Below, piece by piece: positions 17,309 to 25,897 of a stretch of DNA of 64,000 nucleotides. The position numbers and the translations under genes are program-made. A model generated the notes under the pieces. The model saw only the letters and a program-made list of their open reading frames with translations, made no database searches and was not told the origin of the DNA. Source of the stretch: DASUKM01 sp036278735 (GTDB lineage: Bacteria; Acidobacteriota; Vicinamibacteria; Vicinamibacterales; 2-12-FULL-66-21); assembly GCA_036278735.1 (NCBI GenBank), contig DASUKM010000055.1:62001-126000 (forward strand), in the 5' to 3' direction. The first letter of the stretch is position 1; each line of letters begins with the position of its first letter.

Positions 17309-19597
17309 CTATGCCAGGCCGCGGTGGCGGCGGTATCCCCACTCGCCGCACATCAGCCCCAGAATCAGCACGAGCACGATCGGCATGTGCCAGAGGTCAC
17401 GCGCCTCGACCGTCGTGACGCCGCGGCCGGTGTACTTCAGATCTTCCGGCAGCGCCGAGACCGTCTCCGGCGTGTAGTACCGGCCGCCCGTCTCCTGCGC
17501 GATCCGGCGCAGCAGCGACGCGTGCAGCCCGGCGTCGAAATACTCCGCCACGTCTGCGGCGGCGCGGACGTGCGTCGTGCTCGTACCCACGGGCGTGCCG
17601 TTCTGGGTCGCGTCGACGCGCGCGGCGTACCAGCCGGCCTCCGCCGCGGTGAACGTCCCGCGATACTGGCCGGCGCGCGCCCCCGTCCACGTCAGCGGCA
17701 CGTCGAACCGCTTCCCCGATGGCGCCGTGACGTGCGCGACGACCTGCGCATCGTTCAGCTCCAGGAAACGCTTGTCGACGACGTCGGTCGTGAGCGACAC
17801 GGCCTCGCCCGGTTCGACCCGATCGGTCAGTGGCCGCGGTTCGACGGTGTCGGGCACTCCGTCGACGACCCATCGCAGCAGTTGACGCCAGTAGTCTTCG
17901 TACGTCGTGTCCGTGGCTGGCACGCCAGCCTGCATCTGCCAGAGCCAGGAGTCCTGCACCGTGAAGGCCACCGCCTTACCGCGTCCGTACCGCTGATACG
18001 CAAGCACCGGATGCTCGCGTTCGCGATCGTCGGTGCCGGCCAGCAGCACCGTCGCGCCCGGCTTCACCGAATCGATCGCGTTGACGGTCGTCAGCTCCGT
18101 CATCCCCTTCCACCGATCGGACGAGGCCTGGTCCGTGTCGCCGAGACGCGTCACCGCGAGCCCCTCGCCGGCGCGCGTCGGGTGCACCTTCACCCGCGTC
18201 GCGATCGGCTCGCCGCCGCGCCTGGCGGCGCGGCCGAGGACGACCGGGAGCACGTCGGCCACGGGCGTGCCCGCGTACCCCCCTTCGGCGAACGCGTGCG
18301 CGCCGCCCAGCATCAGCAGGCCGCCGCCACGCACGTCGACGAAGTCGGCAATCATGCGCAGCTGATCGCCGGTGAACGCGCTCGCCTCCACGCTCCCCAG
18401 GATCAGACCGCGATACTGGAACAGCTCCTCGCGCGTCTTCGGGAACCCGCTCGCCAGTTCGTCCGGGCTGTCGATCCCCAGCCGATAGTACTTGTGGTCG
18501 GCGGTCCGGTTCAGCGTCACGATCTGGAGGTTCGGGTCGTCGGCGACCGCGCGCCGGATGAACTTCAGCTCGAACCGCGGCTCCCCTTCGAAGTACAGGA
18601 TCCGCTCGCGCCGATCGCGCACGTCGATGAGCGCCTCCCGCTGGTTGTTCTTCGTCAGGGTCTCGCCCGGCTGCGGCGCGATCCGTACGGTAAAGACGCG
18701 GGGACCGGCATCTTTGGCCGTGAAGCGCACGCGCACCGACGCCGGCTGCCCATCGGCCGGCAGCGTGACCGGCTCCGTCCCGACGATGCGCCCCTCGTCT
18801 TCGATGTCGAGCGACACGGTCTTTCCCGCGTAGCCGTTCTGCGTGACGATCGCATCGGCGAGCAGCGACGTCCCCTTCAACACCGTCCGGGGGGTCGAGA
18901 CGCGGCCGATCTGGATGTCGTGCGCGAGCGCCTCCTGCCCGACGCCGACGGTGAACACGGGCACCGCCTGCGCTTTCGGCCCGAGCAGCGCGTCGGCCAC
19001 CGACGCTTCGGTCGTGTCCGCCCCGTCGGTCACGAGGACCAGGCCGGCCAGCGGCAGCCCGGCGAGTTCCTGGCGCGCGCCGTCGATGGCCCCCGCCAGG
19101 CGCGTCTGCGGGCCGTCGAACGCCAGGCCGGACGCCGAGTCGATCCGTGAGGCCGACGACGAGAACCGGAACAGACGGACGACGAAATGGTCCGAGAGGG
19201 CGTTCATCAGGGAACTCCCCTTCGAGCCGAAGGTCTGGCGGATGAAATCGCCGCGCGGCTGCCCGCGCCAGTCCGGCGTCTGCATGCTGCGGGAATCGTC
19301 GACCAGAATGCCGAGCACGTTCTGTTGCGGGACGGCCGCCTTGACGACCAGCACCGGCCGGAACAGGCAGACGAGGACGACGGCGAGCACCGCGACGCGA
19401 AAGCCGGAGAGGATCAGGCGGTCGCGGAGCGCCGCCTTCGTCCGCAGCAGCCGGTAGCTCGCCACGGCACCGATGAGGGCGGCGACGCCCAGGATGACGG
19501 CGACCCACACGCCTGCCGGGGGGCGGAAGGCAAACGCCCCCTGCTGGAAGACCACGGGGCGGTATTCGAACAGAAACTGAAACAGCGACTCGAACAC
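17309..19597 (-). CDS. VWA / glutamine-amidotransferase-like membrane protein
   Basis: A 762-residue protein and the first gene of the minus-strand operon. Two N-terminal membrane helices (about residues 28-50 and 62-82) precede a VWA domain with the MIDAS-type sequence LVDDSRSMQ near residues 99-105. After an Ig-like CARDB segment comes an amidotransferase-like Rossmann domain (RGGGLLMLGGAHAFAEGGYA and FTVQDSWLWQMQAG). A carboxypeptidase-like Ig domain and a last membrane helix (MPIVLVLILGLMCGEWGY) end the protein. Such proteins are usual extra partners of BatA/VWA clusters. The GTG at 19597 was chosen because GGAG lies close upstream and a TACAAT promoter precedes it. Confidence 0.8.
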   Translation of the reverse strand: MFESLFQFLFEYRPVVFQQGAFAFRPPAGVWVAVILGVAALIGAVASYRLLRTKAALRDRLILSGFRVAVLAVVLVCLFRPVLVVKAAVPQQNVLGILVDDSRSMQTPDWRGQPRGDFIRQTFGSKGSSLMNALSDHFVVRLFRFSSSASRIDSASGLAFDGPQTRLAGAIDGARQELAGLPLAGLVLVTDGADTTEASVADALLGPKAQAVPVFTVGVGQEALAHDIQIGRVSTPRTVLKGTSLLADAIVTQNGYAGKTVSLDIEDEGRIVGTEPVTLPADGQPASVRVRFTAKDAGPRVFTVRIAPQPGETLTKNNQREALIDVRDRRERILYFEGEPRFELKFIRRAVADDPNLQIVTLNRTADHKYYRLGIDSPDELASGFPKTREELFQYRGLILGSVEASAFTGDQLRMIADFVDVRGGGLLMLGGAHAFAEGGYAGTPVADVLPVVLGRAARRGGEPIATRVKVHPTRAGEGLAVTRLGDTDQASSDRWKGMTELTTVNAIDSVKPGATVLLAGTDDREREHPVLAYQRYGRGKAVAFTVQDSWLWQMQAGVPATDTTYEDYWRQLLRWVVDGVPDTVEPRPLTDRVEPGEAVSLTTDVVDKRFLELNDAQVVAHVTAPSGKRFDVPLTWTGARAGQYRGTFTAAEAGWYAARVDATQNGTPVGTSTTHVRAAADVAEYFDAGLHASLLRRIAQETGGRYYTPETVSALPEDLKYTGRGVTTVEARDLWHMPIVLVLILGLMCGEWGYRRHRGLA

Positions 19598-19621
19598 GAG
19601 ATCTCCGTGGCGCCGTCTCGG

Positions 19622-19627
19622 ATTGTA
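19622..19627 (-). promoter_or_regulatory. -10 box TACAAT for the VWA-MoxR operon
   Basis: TACAAT followed by C on the minus strand, 24 bases before the GTG at 19597, inside the short palindrome TTGTACAA. It probably drives the six-gene operon ending at 8511. Confidence 0.5.
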
Positions 19628-19701
19628 CAACCCTCGCGCGGAGGGCGGGCGCAACATCCAGGGTATTTTTCCCGGCTCTTCTGTGGCACCATGCCTGCCG
19701 C

Positions 19702-21477
19702 ATGCACCTGACGTCCTTCGATTGGGTCATCGTCGCCGTCTCCATTTTCATCTCGTTCCTGCCCGCCATCCTGCTGGCGCGGCGGGCGGGGTCGAGCGCG
19801 GCCGAATTCTTCGCCTCGGGACGCGCGGCGCCGTGGTGGCTGATTGGCGTCTCGATGGTCGCAACGACTTTCAGCACGGATACGCCGAACCTCGTCACGA
19901 ATTTCGTGCGTGTCGACGGCGTGGCCGCGAACTGGGCCTGGTGGTCGTTCCTGCTGACGGGGATGATGACGGTCTTCTTCTACGCCCGGCTGTGGCGCCG
20001 ATCGGGGGTGCTCACCGATCTCGAGTTCTACGAGCTGCGCTACGCGGGCCGGCCGGCGGCGTGGGTGCGGGCGTTCAGGGCCGTGTACCTCGGGCTCTTC
20101 TTCAACATCGTCATCATGGCGTCGGTGAACCTCGCGGCCGTGAAGATCGCCAACGTCATCCTCGGCTGGCCCATGGCCGAGACCCTCTGGATCTGCGCCG
20201 TGATCAACGTCGCGTTCGCGGCGACCTCCGGCCTCTGGGGCGTGCTCGTCACCGACTTCATCCAGTTCGGCATCGCGATGACCGGATCGTTTGCCGCCGC
20301 CTATTTCGCGGTCAAGCAGCCCGCCGTCGGCGGACTGCACGGCCTGTTCACGCGTATCCCGACATCGACGCTGCGGCTGGTGCCCGACTTCAGCAACTGG
20401 AGCCTGACGCTGACCGTGCTGATCATCCCCCTCACGGTGCAGTGGTGGTCGGTGTGGTATCCCGGATCCGAGCCGGGCGGCGGCAGCTACATCGCGCAGC
20501 GGATGCTGGCGGCGCGCACGGAGCGCGATGCGGTGGGAGGCACGCTGTTCTTCAACGTCGCGCATTACGCGCTGCGGCCGTGGCCGTGGATCATCGTCGC
20601 CCTCGCCTCCATGCTCGTGTTTCCGCAGCTCTCCGACATCTCGCGGGCGTTCCCCTACGTCGACCCGCGGCTGATCGGACACGACATGGCGTATCCGGCG
20701 ATGCTGACATTCCTGCCCGTCGGCTGGATGGGCCTGATGGTCGCCGGGCTGCTCGCGGCCTACGTCTCGACGATCTCGACGCACCTGAACTGGGGGACGT
20801 CGTACCTCGTGCACGACGGCTACCGGCGCTTCATCCATCAGGACGCGCCCGAACGGCACTACGTGATGGTCGGCCGGCTCGTGACGGCGGTCCTGATGGT
20901 GCTGGCCGCGCTGTTCACGTTCGTGCTGCAGACCGCAAGCCAGAGCTTCAGCCTGCTGCTCTCGGTCGGCGCGGGCACCGGGCTGTTGTACCTGCTGCGC
21001 TGGTTCTGGTGGCGGATCAACGCGTGGAGCGAGATCGCCGCGATGGTGTCCTCGTTCCTGATCGCGATGGTGCTGTTCGTCGCCCAGAATTACGGCTACA
21101 ACCTGCCGGCCACGCTCACGCTGGTCGTCCCGGTGGCGGTCACCACGATCGTGTGGGTCGCGGTCACGCTGATGACGGCCCCCGCCGATCAGGAGACGCT
21201 CGTGCGGTTCTACCGGCTCGTGCGCCCCGCTGGCCGCGGGTGGGCGCCGATTCGCGCGATCGCGCAGGTCGGCCCGTCCCCCGACAGCATGGCGCAGGCG
21301 TTGATCGCCTGGGTGTGCGGCGTCGCGTTCGTCTACGCCGCGCTCTTCGGCTCCGGCAGCCTGCTGTACGGGTACAAGACACAGGCGATCGTGTGGATCG
21401 TCGTGTTCGTCGTCAGCGGGGCCGGGCTGGTGAAGCTGCTGCCCGCGATGTGGAGGCAGCCCATTGCCGAATCTTGA
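19702..21477 (+). CDS. Sodium:solute symporter family (SSS) protein
   Basis: A 591-residue polytopic protein with about 13 hydrophobic segments. Family features include the early FFASGRAAPWWLIGVSMVAT (the SSS motif after TM1, with TTFSTDTPN following), YELRYAGRPAAWVRAFRAVY, and a late VAGLLAAYVSTISTHLNWG resembling the conserved TM8 region with the Na+ site. Members couple Na+ to uptake of sugars, amino acids, myo-inositol or other solutes; the substrate cannot be told from sequence alone. No good Shine-Dalgarno is visible before the ATG. The gene is convergent with the molybdenum hydroxylase genes, and a heptamer array starts at its stop codon. Confidence 0.85.
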   Translation: MHLTSFDWVIVAVSIFISFLPAILLARRAGSSAAEFFASGRAAPWWLIGVSMVATTFSTDTPNLVTNFVRVDGVAANWAWWSFLLTGMMTVFFYARLWRRSGVLTDLEFYELRYAGRPAAWVRAFRAVYLGLFFNIVIMASVNLAAVKIANVILGWPMAETLWICAVINVAFAATSGLWGVLVTDFIQFGIAMTGSFAAAYFAVKQPAVGGLHGLFTRIPTSTLRLVPDFSNWSLTLTVLIIPLTVQWWSVWYPGSEPGGGSYIAQRMLAARTERDAVGGTLFFNVAHYALRPWPWIIVALASMLVFPQLSDISRAFPYVDPRLIGHDMAYPAMLTFLPVGWMGLMVAGLLAAYVSTISTHLNWGTSYLVHDGYRRFIHQDAPERHYVMVGRLVTAVLMVLAALFTFVLQTASQSFSLLLSVGAGTGLLYLLRWFWWRINAWSEIAAMVSSFLIAMVLFVAQNYGYNLPATLTLVVPVAVTTIVWVAVTLMTAPADQETLVRFYRLVRPAGRGWAPIRAIAQVGPSPDSMAQALIAWVCGVAFVYAALFGSGSLLYGYKTQAIVWIVVFVVSGAGLVKLLPAMWRQPIAES

Positions 21478-21601
21478 TTGCCGGCTGCCGATTGCCAGTG
21501 TCGATTGGCGATCGCCGATTGACGGATTGAAGATTGGCGATTGATCGGCGATTGGCGATTGGCGATAGATTGACGATTGGCGATTGAAGATTGGGGATTG
21601 G
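21476..21601. repeat. Heptamer array, family GATTGGC/GATTGCC, between convergent genes
   Basis: Irregular 7-nt units of GATTGGC, GATTGCC, GATTGAA and GATTGAC, with some one- or two-base phase slips. It overlaps the TGA stop of the symporter at one end and touches the TAA stop of the hydroxylase large subunit at the other, so the whole spacer is repeat. The same family in reverse complement precedes rimO (63140-63268). Confidence 0.88.
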
Positions 21602-23710
21602 TTACGCCCGCAGCGTGACCGGCAGGCGCGTCTCCACGACACCGAACGCACGGGCCGCGGTGCCGATCGCCGGGGCCGTACACACGAGCGGCGTCTCCCC
21701 CGCGCCGGCCGATGGCAAGTCGCGGCGGTCGATCAGCACGATGTCGATGGCGGGGATGTCCTTGAAGCGCGGCACGCGGTACTGCTCCATCGTGCCGTTC
21801 AGGAGCCGGCCGTTCTCGAACTGCATCGCTTCGAACAGCGCGCCGCCGAGCCCCTGAATCATCGCCCCCTCGACCTGGTTCTTCAGGCCGTCGGGATCCA
21901 CGATCGCGCCGCACTCGAAGACGTTGACCATCCGCTCGACCTTGAAGCCGGCACCCGCTTTCGACAGCTCCGCGGCGCTCGCGACGTATCCGCCTTTTTC
22001 CGTGCCGCAGGCGATCCCGAGCGCGCGGCCGGCGGCCGACGGCTTGGGCCAGCCGATCTTCTGAGCGGCCGCCTTCAGCACCGCCTCGACGCGCGGGTCG
22101 CTCAGGTGCCGCAGCCGGAACTCGACGGCGTCCACGCCGAGCGCGCGGGCCATCGCGTCCATGTGCATCTCGCGCGCGTAGTGATTCGCCGTCGCGGCCA
22201 GGCCGCGATACGAGCCCTGGCGCAGCGGCGAGTCGCACGGATGGAACTCGATCCGGGTATTCGGGATGTCGTACGGCGTCTCGATGCCGGAGCCCCCCGA
22301 GTTCCAGTTGTCGTACTCCCAGGCGACGATCCGCCCGGCGGCGTCCACGCGGCTGCGGATGTCGATCACGCCGGCTGGGCGGAAGTACGCCCACATGAAC
22401 TCCTCGGCGCGCGTCCACACGACCTTCACCGGCTGTCCGGCTGCCTTCGCGAGCCGCGCGGCTTCGATGGCGCACTCGCCGGTGTGCTTGCCGCCGTACG
22501 CGGCGCCCATGTCGGGCATCAGGACGTGGACGCGTTCGTCGGGCAGATGGAAGGCGCCGGCCAGCTCGGTGCGCACGCCGAAGGGGCGCTGCGTGCCGGT
22601 CCAGACCGTCAGGTTCCCGTCTTTCCACTCGGCCACGGCCGCGCGCGGCTCCATCGGGACGTGCGCGATGTACGGGATCAGATACGTCGCCTCGAACGCG
22701 CGCGCGCCGCGGACGCTCGACACGTCGCCGCGAACCGACGGCCGGCCGCCGCGCCCTTCCGTATCGGGATGCTTCTTCAGATAGTCGTAAATGGTCGACG
22801 ACGACGGCTGGCCGGACGGTACGGTCCACGTCGCCTGCACCGCCGCCGCGGCGCGCTTTGCCTCGCGATCGGTCGGCGCGACCACGCCGACGAAGTCGCC
22901 GTCGCGCACCAGCTTCACGCCGGGCATGGCGGTCGCGCGGCTCGCGTCGATTGAGGCGAGCGTCGCGCCGTACGCCTCCGGCCGGACAATCCGGCCGAAC
23001 AGCATGCCGGGACGCACGACATCGGACGGGTACTGGTGCGCCCCGACGACGAAGTCGCGGGCGTTCACCTTCTTCGGCGACGTGCCGCGCACCTGCCAGG
23101 CGGTCCGCGGCTGCTGCGGCGCGTCCGCTTCGATCGTCCCAGTCAGCGGCTGCCCCTTCGTGATCTCGCCGTACGAGAGCGACCGGCCGCCCGGACCGGT
23201 CACGCGCCCATCGTGCGCGGTCAGCGTCGCAGCCTCGACGTGCCACGCCGTCGCGGCCTGCGCGATCAGCATCTCGCGCGCCGTGGCTGCCGCCTTCGCG
23301 AAAATCGGCCCCATCGTCGGCGTCGTGCGCGATCCGAACGTGCCCGCGTCGTACGGCGTCCGGTCCGTGTCCCCCATGACGAGCGTGATCGCGCTCATCG
23401 GGACACGCAGTTCGTCGGCGACCTGCTCGGCGAGTGCGGTCCGCGCGTTCTGGCCGATCTCGACCTTCCCGGTGCTGCCCGTCACCCGGCCGCTCTCGTC
23501 GATGTGCAGCCACGCGGCGAGGTTCACCGGCTCGGCGTGCGCGCCGCCGCGGCCGCGGCCCGATTCCTGCGCCAGCACGTCGGGCATCGTGACGAGCACG
23601 AGCAGCCCGCCCCCGAGCAGCTTGAGGAAGCCGCGGCGCTCGAAGTCGAAGTGGTAGCGCGGCGTTTCCGCAAACTCGTAGCGTTCCGGTTCCGCACGCG
23701 GCAGCGTCAT
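21602..23710 (-). CDS. Molybdenum hydroxylase large subunit (IorB-like), Tat-exported
   Basis: A 702-residue protein. The N-terminus has a twin-arginine signal (ERRGFLKLLGGGLLVLV) and so is exported folded. The molybdopterin-binding subunit of the xanthine dehydrogenase / aldehyde oxidoreductase superfamily is recognised from GSTGKVEIGQNARTALAEQV, DTDRTPYDAGTFGSRTT, the central GQPVKVVWTRAEEFMW and the C-terminal CGAIVDPDGLKNQVEGAMIQG. Single-Tat-signal members of this size without a separate FAD subunit resemble isoquinoline 1-oxidoreductase beta, which hydroxylates N-heterocycles or aldehydes and passes electrons to periplasmic carriers. The true substrate is unknown. The start overlaps the small-subunit stop by 4 nt (ATGA). 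Confidence 0.85.
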   Translation of the reverse strand: MTLPRAEPERYEFAETPRYHFDFERRGFLKLLGGGLLVLVTMPDVLAQESGRGRGGAHAEPVNLAAWLHIDESGRVTGSTGKVEIGQNARTALAEQVADELRVPMSAITLVMGDTDRTPYDAGTFGSRTTPTMGPIFAKAAATAREMLIAQAATAWHVEAATLTAHDGRVTGPGGRSLSYGEITKGQPLTGTIEADAPQQPRTAWQVRGTSPKKVNARDFVVGAHQYPSDVVRPGMLFGRIVRPEAYGATLASIDASRATAMPGVKLVRDGDFVGVVAPTDREAKRAAAAVQATWTVPSGQPSSSTIYDYLKKHPDTEGRGGRPSVRGDVSSVRGARAFEATYLIPYIAHVPMEPRAAVAEWKDGNLTVWTGTQRPFGVRTELAGAFHLPDERVHVLMPDMGAAYGGKHTGECAIEAARLAKAAGQPVKVVWTRAEEFMWAYFRPAGVIDIRSRVDAAGRIVAWEYDNWNSGGSGIETPYDIPNTRIEFHPCDSPLRQGSYRGLAATANHYAREMHMDAMARALGVDAVEFRLRHLSDPRVEAVLKAAAQKIGWPKPSAAGRALGIACGTEKGGYVASAAELSKAGAGFKVERMVNVFECGAIVDPDGLKNQVEGAMIQGLGGALFEAMQFENGRLLNGTMEQYRVPRFKDIPAIDIVLIDRRDLPSAGAGETPLVCTAPAIGTAARAFGVVETRLPVTLRA

Positions 23711-24216
23711 CGCGATTCTCCGGTCATGGGCGATCCGCCCGACGTCGTGCTCGATCGCATCCGCTCGGCGGCGCGCTGCACGGCGTCGACGATCCGCGGG
23801 AAGGTGCCGCAGCGGCAGACGTTGCGATCCATCACGCGCGCGATGTCCTGAGCGGAAGGAGCCAGGTTCGTGCGGAGCAGCCCGACGGCCGCCATGATCA
23901 TGCCGGAGGTGCAGTAGCCGCACTGGAACGCTTCGGCATCGAGAAACGCCTGCTGAACCGGATGGAGCGTGTCGCCGGTGGCCAGCGATTCGATCGTCGT
24001 GATCGGCTTGCCGGCCACCGCGCCGACGCGCGCGACGCACGAGCGCGTCGTCATCCCGTCGACGAGCACGGTGCAGGCGCCGCAGAAGCCCTCGCCGCAA
24101 CCGAACTTGCTGCCGGTGAGGTTCAGTTCGTAGCGGAGGACGGAGAGGAGGCTGTCGCCAGGCTCGGCCTCGACCTCATGGTCGCGATCGTTCACGCGAA
24201 GGACATAGCGAGCCAT
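23707..24216 (-). CDS. [2Fe-2S] small subunit of the molybdenum hydroxylase (IorA-like)
   Basis: A 169-residue iron-sulfur protein. The plant-ferredoxin-type cluster is bound by CGEGFCGACTVLVDG plus a later Cys in TRSCVARV, and the second helical cluster by CGYCTSGMIM and NVCRCGTF, the standard layout of molybdenum hydroxylase small subunits. It has no export signal and would be carried out with the large subunit. The Met at 24216 was chosen because a TGCTAGAAT extended -10 lies seven bases upstream. A longer in-frame extension would translate the GATTGCA repeat. Confidence 0.9.
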   Translation of the reverse strand: MARYVLRVNDRDHEVEAEPGDSLLSVLRYELNLTGSKFGCGEGFCGACTVLVDGMTTRSCVARVGAVAGKPITTIESLATGDTLHPVQQAFLDAEAFQCGYCTSGMIMAAVGLLRTNLAPSAQDIARVMDRNVCRCGTFPRIVDAVQRAAERMRSSTTSGGSPMTGESR

Positions 24217-24223
24217 AGGGTGA

Positions 24224-24229
24224 ATTCTA
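24224..24229 (-). promoter_or_regulatory. Extended -10 TGC-TAGAAT, near-leaderless
   Basis: TAGAAT on the minus strand preceded by TGC, seven bases before the ATG of the [2Fe-2S] subunit gene. Confidence 0.5.
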
Positions 24230-24249
24230 GCATTGGCGATGGCCGAGGG

Positions 24250-24358
24250 CCGATTGCCGATCGAAATCCCATTGCAGATTGGCGAGTGGGATTGCAGATT
24301 GACGAGTGGGATTGCAGATTGGTGAGTGGGATTGCAGATTGGCCGATTGGGCTGCAGC
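24250..24358. repeat. GATTGGC-family array with 20-nt higher-order unit
   Basis: Four copies of a 20-nt unit starting at 24277, 24297, 24317 and 24337 (GATTGGC-GAGTGGG-ATTGCA with point changes), i.e. two heptamers plus a hexamer. It lies between divergent genes and does not touch a stop codon. Nothing else is evident in the remaining spacer 24359-24526. Confidence 0.85.
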
Positions 24359-24540
24359 TGAGGCGTACCCCCGGCACACAAGATGCAGTCCTTGATCATC
24401 GCCGTCTGTTGCCCCCCGCGGCCCGGCGACGTGCTCCTGAAAACGAAACCGCCACCTGGTCCGCTTGGCTGACAAGAGGCCGCGCACGCTCGTGCCCGGC
24501 CAGGCCGCAGGCGGCGTGAACGTCATAAAGGAGGACGAAC

Positions 24541-25161
24541 ATGGCAATACACGACGAAGGCGCGGTCCCGTTGGATGCGGCCGCGCGTGAACGGCGATTC
24601 GTCGAGCGGCGTACCCCGTCGGTGACGCGCGTCGAACTGGCCCCGGCATTGGCGCGTGTGTCGTGGAGCGGCGTCTGGGGCGGGTTCCTGATTGCGCTCG
24701 GGATCTGGATCACGCTGGCCGCGCTCGGGGCCGGAATCGGCCTGTCGGGCCTGCGCCCGAACGTGAGCGTCGGAACCGCAGGACTGGGCACCGCGACCGG
24801 CGCGTGGCTCTACGTCACCGGCCTCATCGCGCTGTTCTTCGGCGGCGCATTCGGCACACGGCTCGCGATGGTCGTCGACGGCGCGGTGGCCTGGCTCGAA
24901 GCGACACTGATCTGGACCTTTGCGCTGGTGCTCGCCATGGCGGGCGCCACGGCGCTCGTCAGCGTCGCGGCCGCCTATCCGGCCGCCGCACAGGCGGTCG
25001 TGCAGGGCAACCCGGCGGCGGCGGCGACGGGCGGGATGAGCGCGGCGGCGTGGCTCACGTTCATCGGCATCGTGGTCGCCTGGGTCGTGACGGTTGTGGG
25101 CAGCTTCTGGGGCCGCGCCCAGGCCAGAGGACGGGCGCATGCGCTCGGACTGGCGGCGTGA
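24541..25161 (+). CDS. Hypothetical membrane protein, four membrane segments
   Basis: A 206-residue protein. A polar N-terminal tail of about 40 residues is followed by hydrophobic segments near 43-65 (GVWGGFLIALGIWITLAALG), 85-105 (ATGAWLYVTGLIALFFGGAF), 115-140 and 168-190. Glycine- and alanine-rich helices suggest tight packing. No family is recognised with confidence. AAAGGAGG at 24527-24534 gives a strong ribosome-binding site. It is followed by the uridine kinase gene, which has its own promoter. Confidence 0.75.
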   Translation: MAIHDEGAVPLDAAARERRFVERRTPSVTRVELAPALARVSWSGVWGGFLIALGIWITLAALGAGIGLSGLRPNVSVGTAGLGTATGAWLYVTGLIALFFGGAFGTRLAMVVDGAVAWLEATLIWTFALVLAMAGATALVSVAAAYPAAAQAVVQGNPAAAATGGMSAAAWLTFIGIVVAWVVTVVGSFWGRAQARGRAHALGLAA

Positions 25162-25210
25162 GGCCGGACGCGAGGTATTCCCGACACGCGCGCGGAGGCG
25201 CTCCGGCATT

Positions 25211-25216
25211 TAAAAT
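25211..25216 (+). promoter_or_regulatory. -10 box TAAAAT, predicted leaderless (udk)
   Basis: TAAAAT exactly six bases before GTG 25223, placing the expected transcription start on the first base of the start codon. No Shine-Dalgarno is present. Confidence 0.55.
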
Positions 25217-25222
25217 GTCGGG

Positions 25223-25840
25223 GTGCTTCCCCTCGTCGTCGGCGTCGCCGGCGGGTCCGGCTCCGGCAAGACCACCGTCGTACGGCGCATCGTCGAGAGC
25301 CTCGGCGACGCGCAGGTCACGGTGCTCGAGCACGATCGCTACTACCGCGATCGCCACGACCTGCGCCTCGACGAGCGCGCGGCGCTGAACTACGATCACC
25401 CCGACTCGCTCGAAACCGACCTGCTCGTGCGCCACGTGCACGCGCTGCGCGACGGGCACGCCGTCGAGGCGCCGCTGTACGATTTCGCGCGGCACGCGCG
25501 TCAACCCGGGACCGAAACGCTCGCACCGCGCACCGCCCTCATCGTCGAGGGCATCCTGATCTTCACGGACCCCGCGCTGCGCGCCCTGATGGACGTCAAG
25601 GTCTTCGTCGACACCGACGACGACACCCGCTTCATCCGCCGCCTGCAGCGCGACATCGCCGAACGCGGCCGCACGGTCCAGTCGGTGATCGATCAGTACC
25701 TCGGGACCGTGAAGCCCATGCACCTGGAATTCGTCGAGCCGAGCAAGCGCTACGCCGACATCATCGTCCCGCAGGGGGGCCACAACGTCGTCGCCATCGA
25801 CATGCTGCTCACGCTGATCCGGAGCCTCGCGAACCGCTGA
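25223..25840 (+). CDS. udk: Uridine kinase
   Basis: A 205-residue cytosolic P-loop kinase. Walker A is GGSGSGKTT at residues 10-18. The substrate region LEHDRYYRD and LNYDHPDSLETDLL, and APLYDFARHAR, match uridine/cytidine kinases, as does the lid/Arg region FVDTDDDTRFIRRLQRDIAERGR. It phosphorylates uridine and cytidine to UMP and CMP in pyrimidine salvage. Length is normal for the family. GTG is the start, directly downstream of a TAAAAT with no leader. Neighbouring dUTPase and deoxyribosyltransferase-like genes fit a nucleotide-metabolism neighbourhood. Confidence 0.93.
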   Translation: MLPLVVGVAGGSGSGKTTVVRRIVESLGDAQVTVLEHDRYYRDRHDLRLDERAALNYDHPDSLETDLLVRHVHALRDGHAVEAPLYDFARHARQPGTETLAPRTALIVEGILIFTDPALRALMDVKVFVDTDDDTRFIRRLQRDIAERGRTVQSVIDQYLGTVKPMHLEFVEPSKRYADIIVPQGGHNVVAIDMLLTLIRSLANR

Positions 25841-25897
25841 GACCGCACGGGCTGGCCGTCCGCGCGGTCCCTGGCCGTCCGCGTGCGCCGTGGCCGC

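Noticed and set aside
24358..24526. Small RNA or tRNA in the spacer before the membrane-protein gene
   Set aside because: No tRNA-like arms, promoter-terminator pair or conserved structure could be seen.
25852..25883. Tandem repeat CTGGCCGTCCGCG (two copies, 19-nt period)
   Set aside because: Two short copies between convergent genes in GC-rich DNA; too little to separate from chance.
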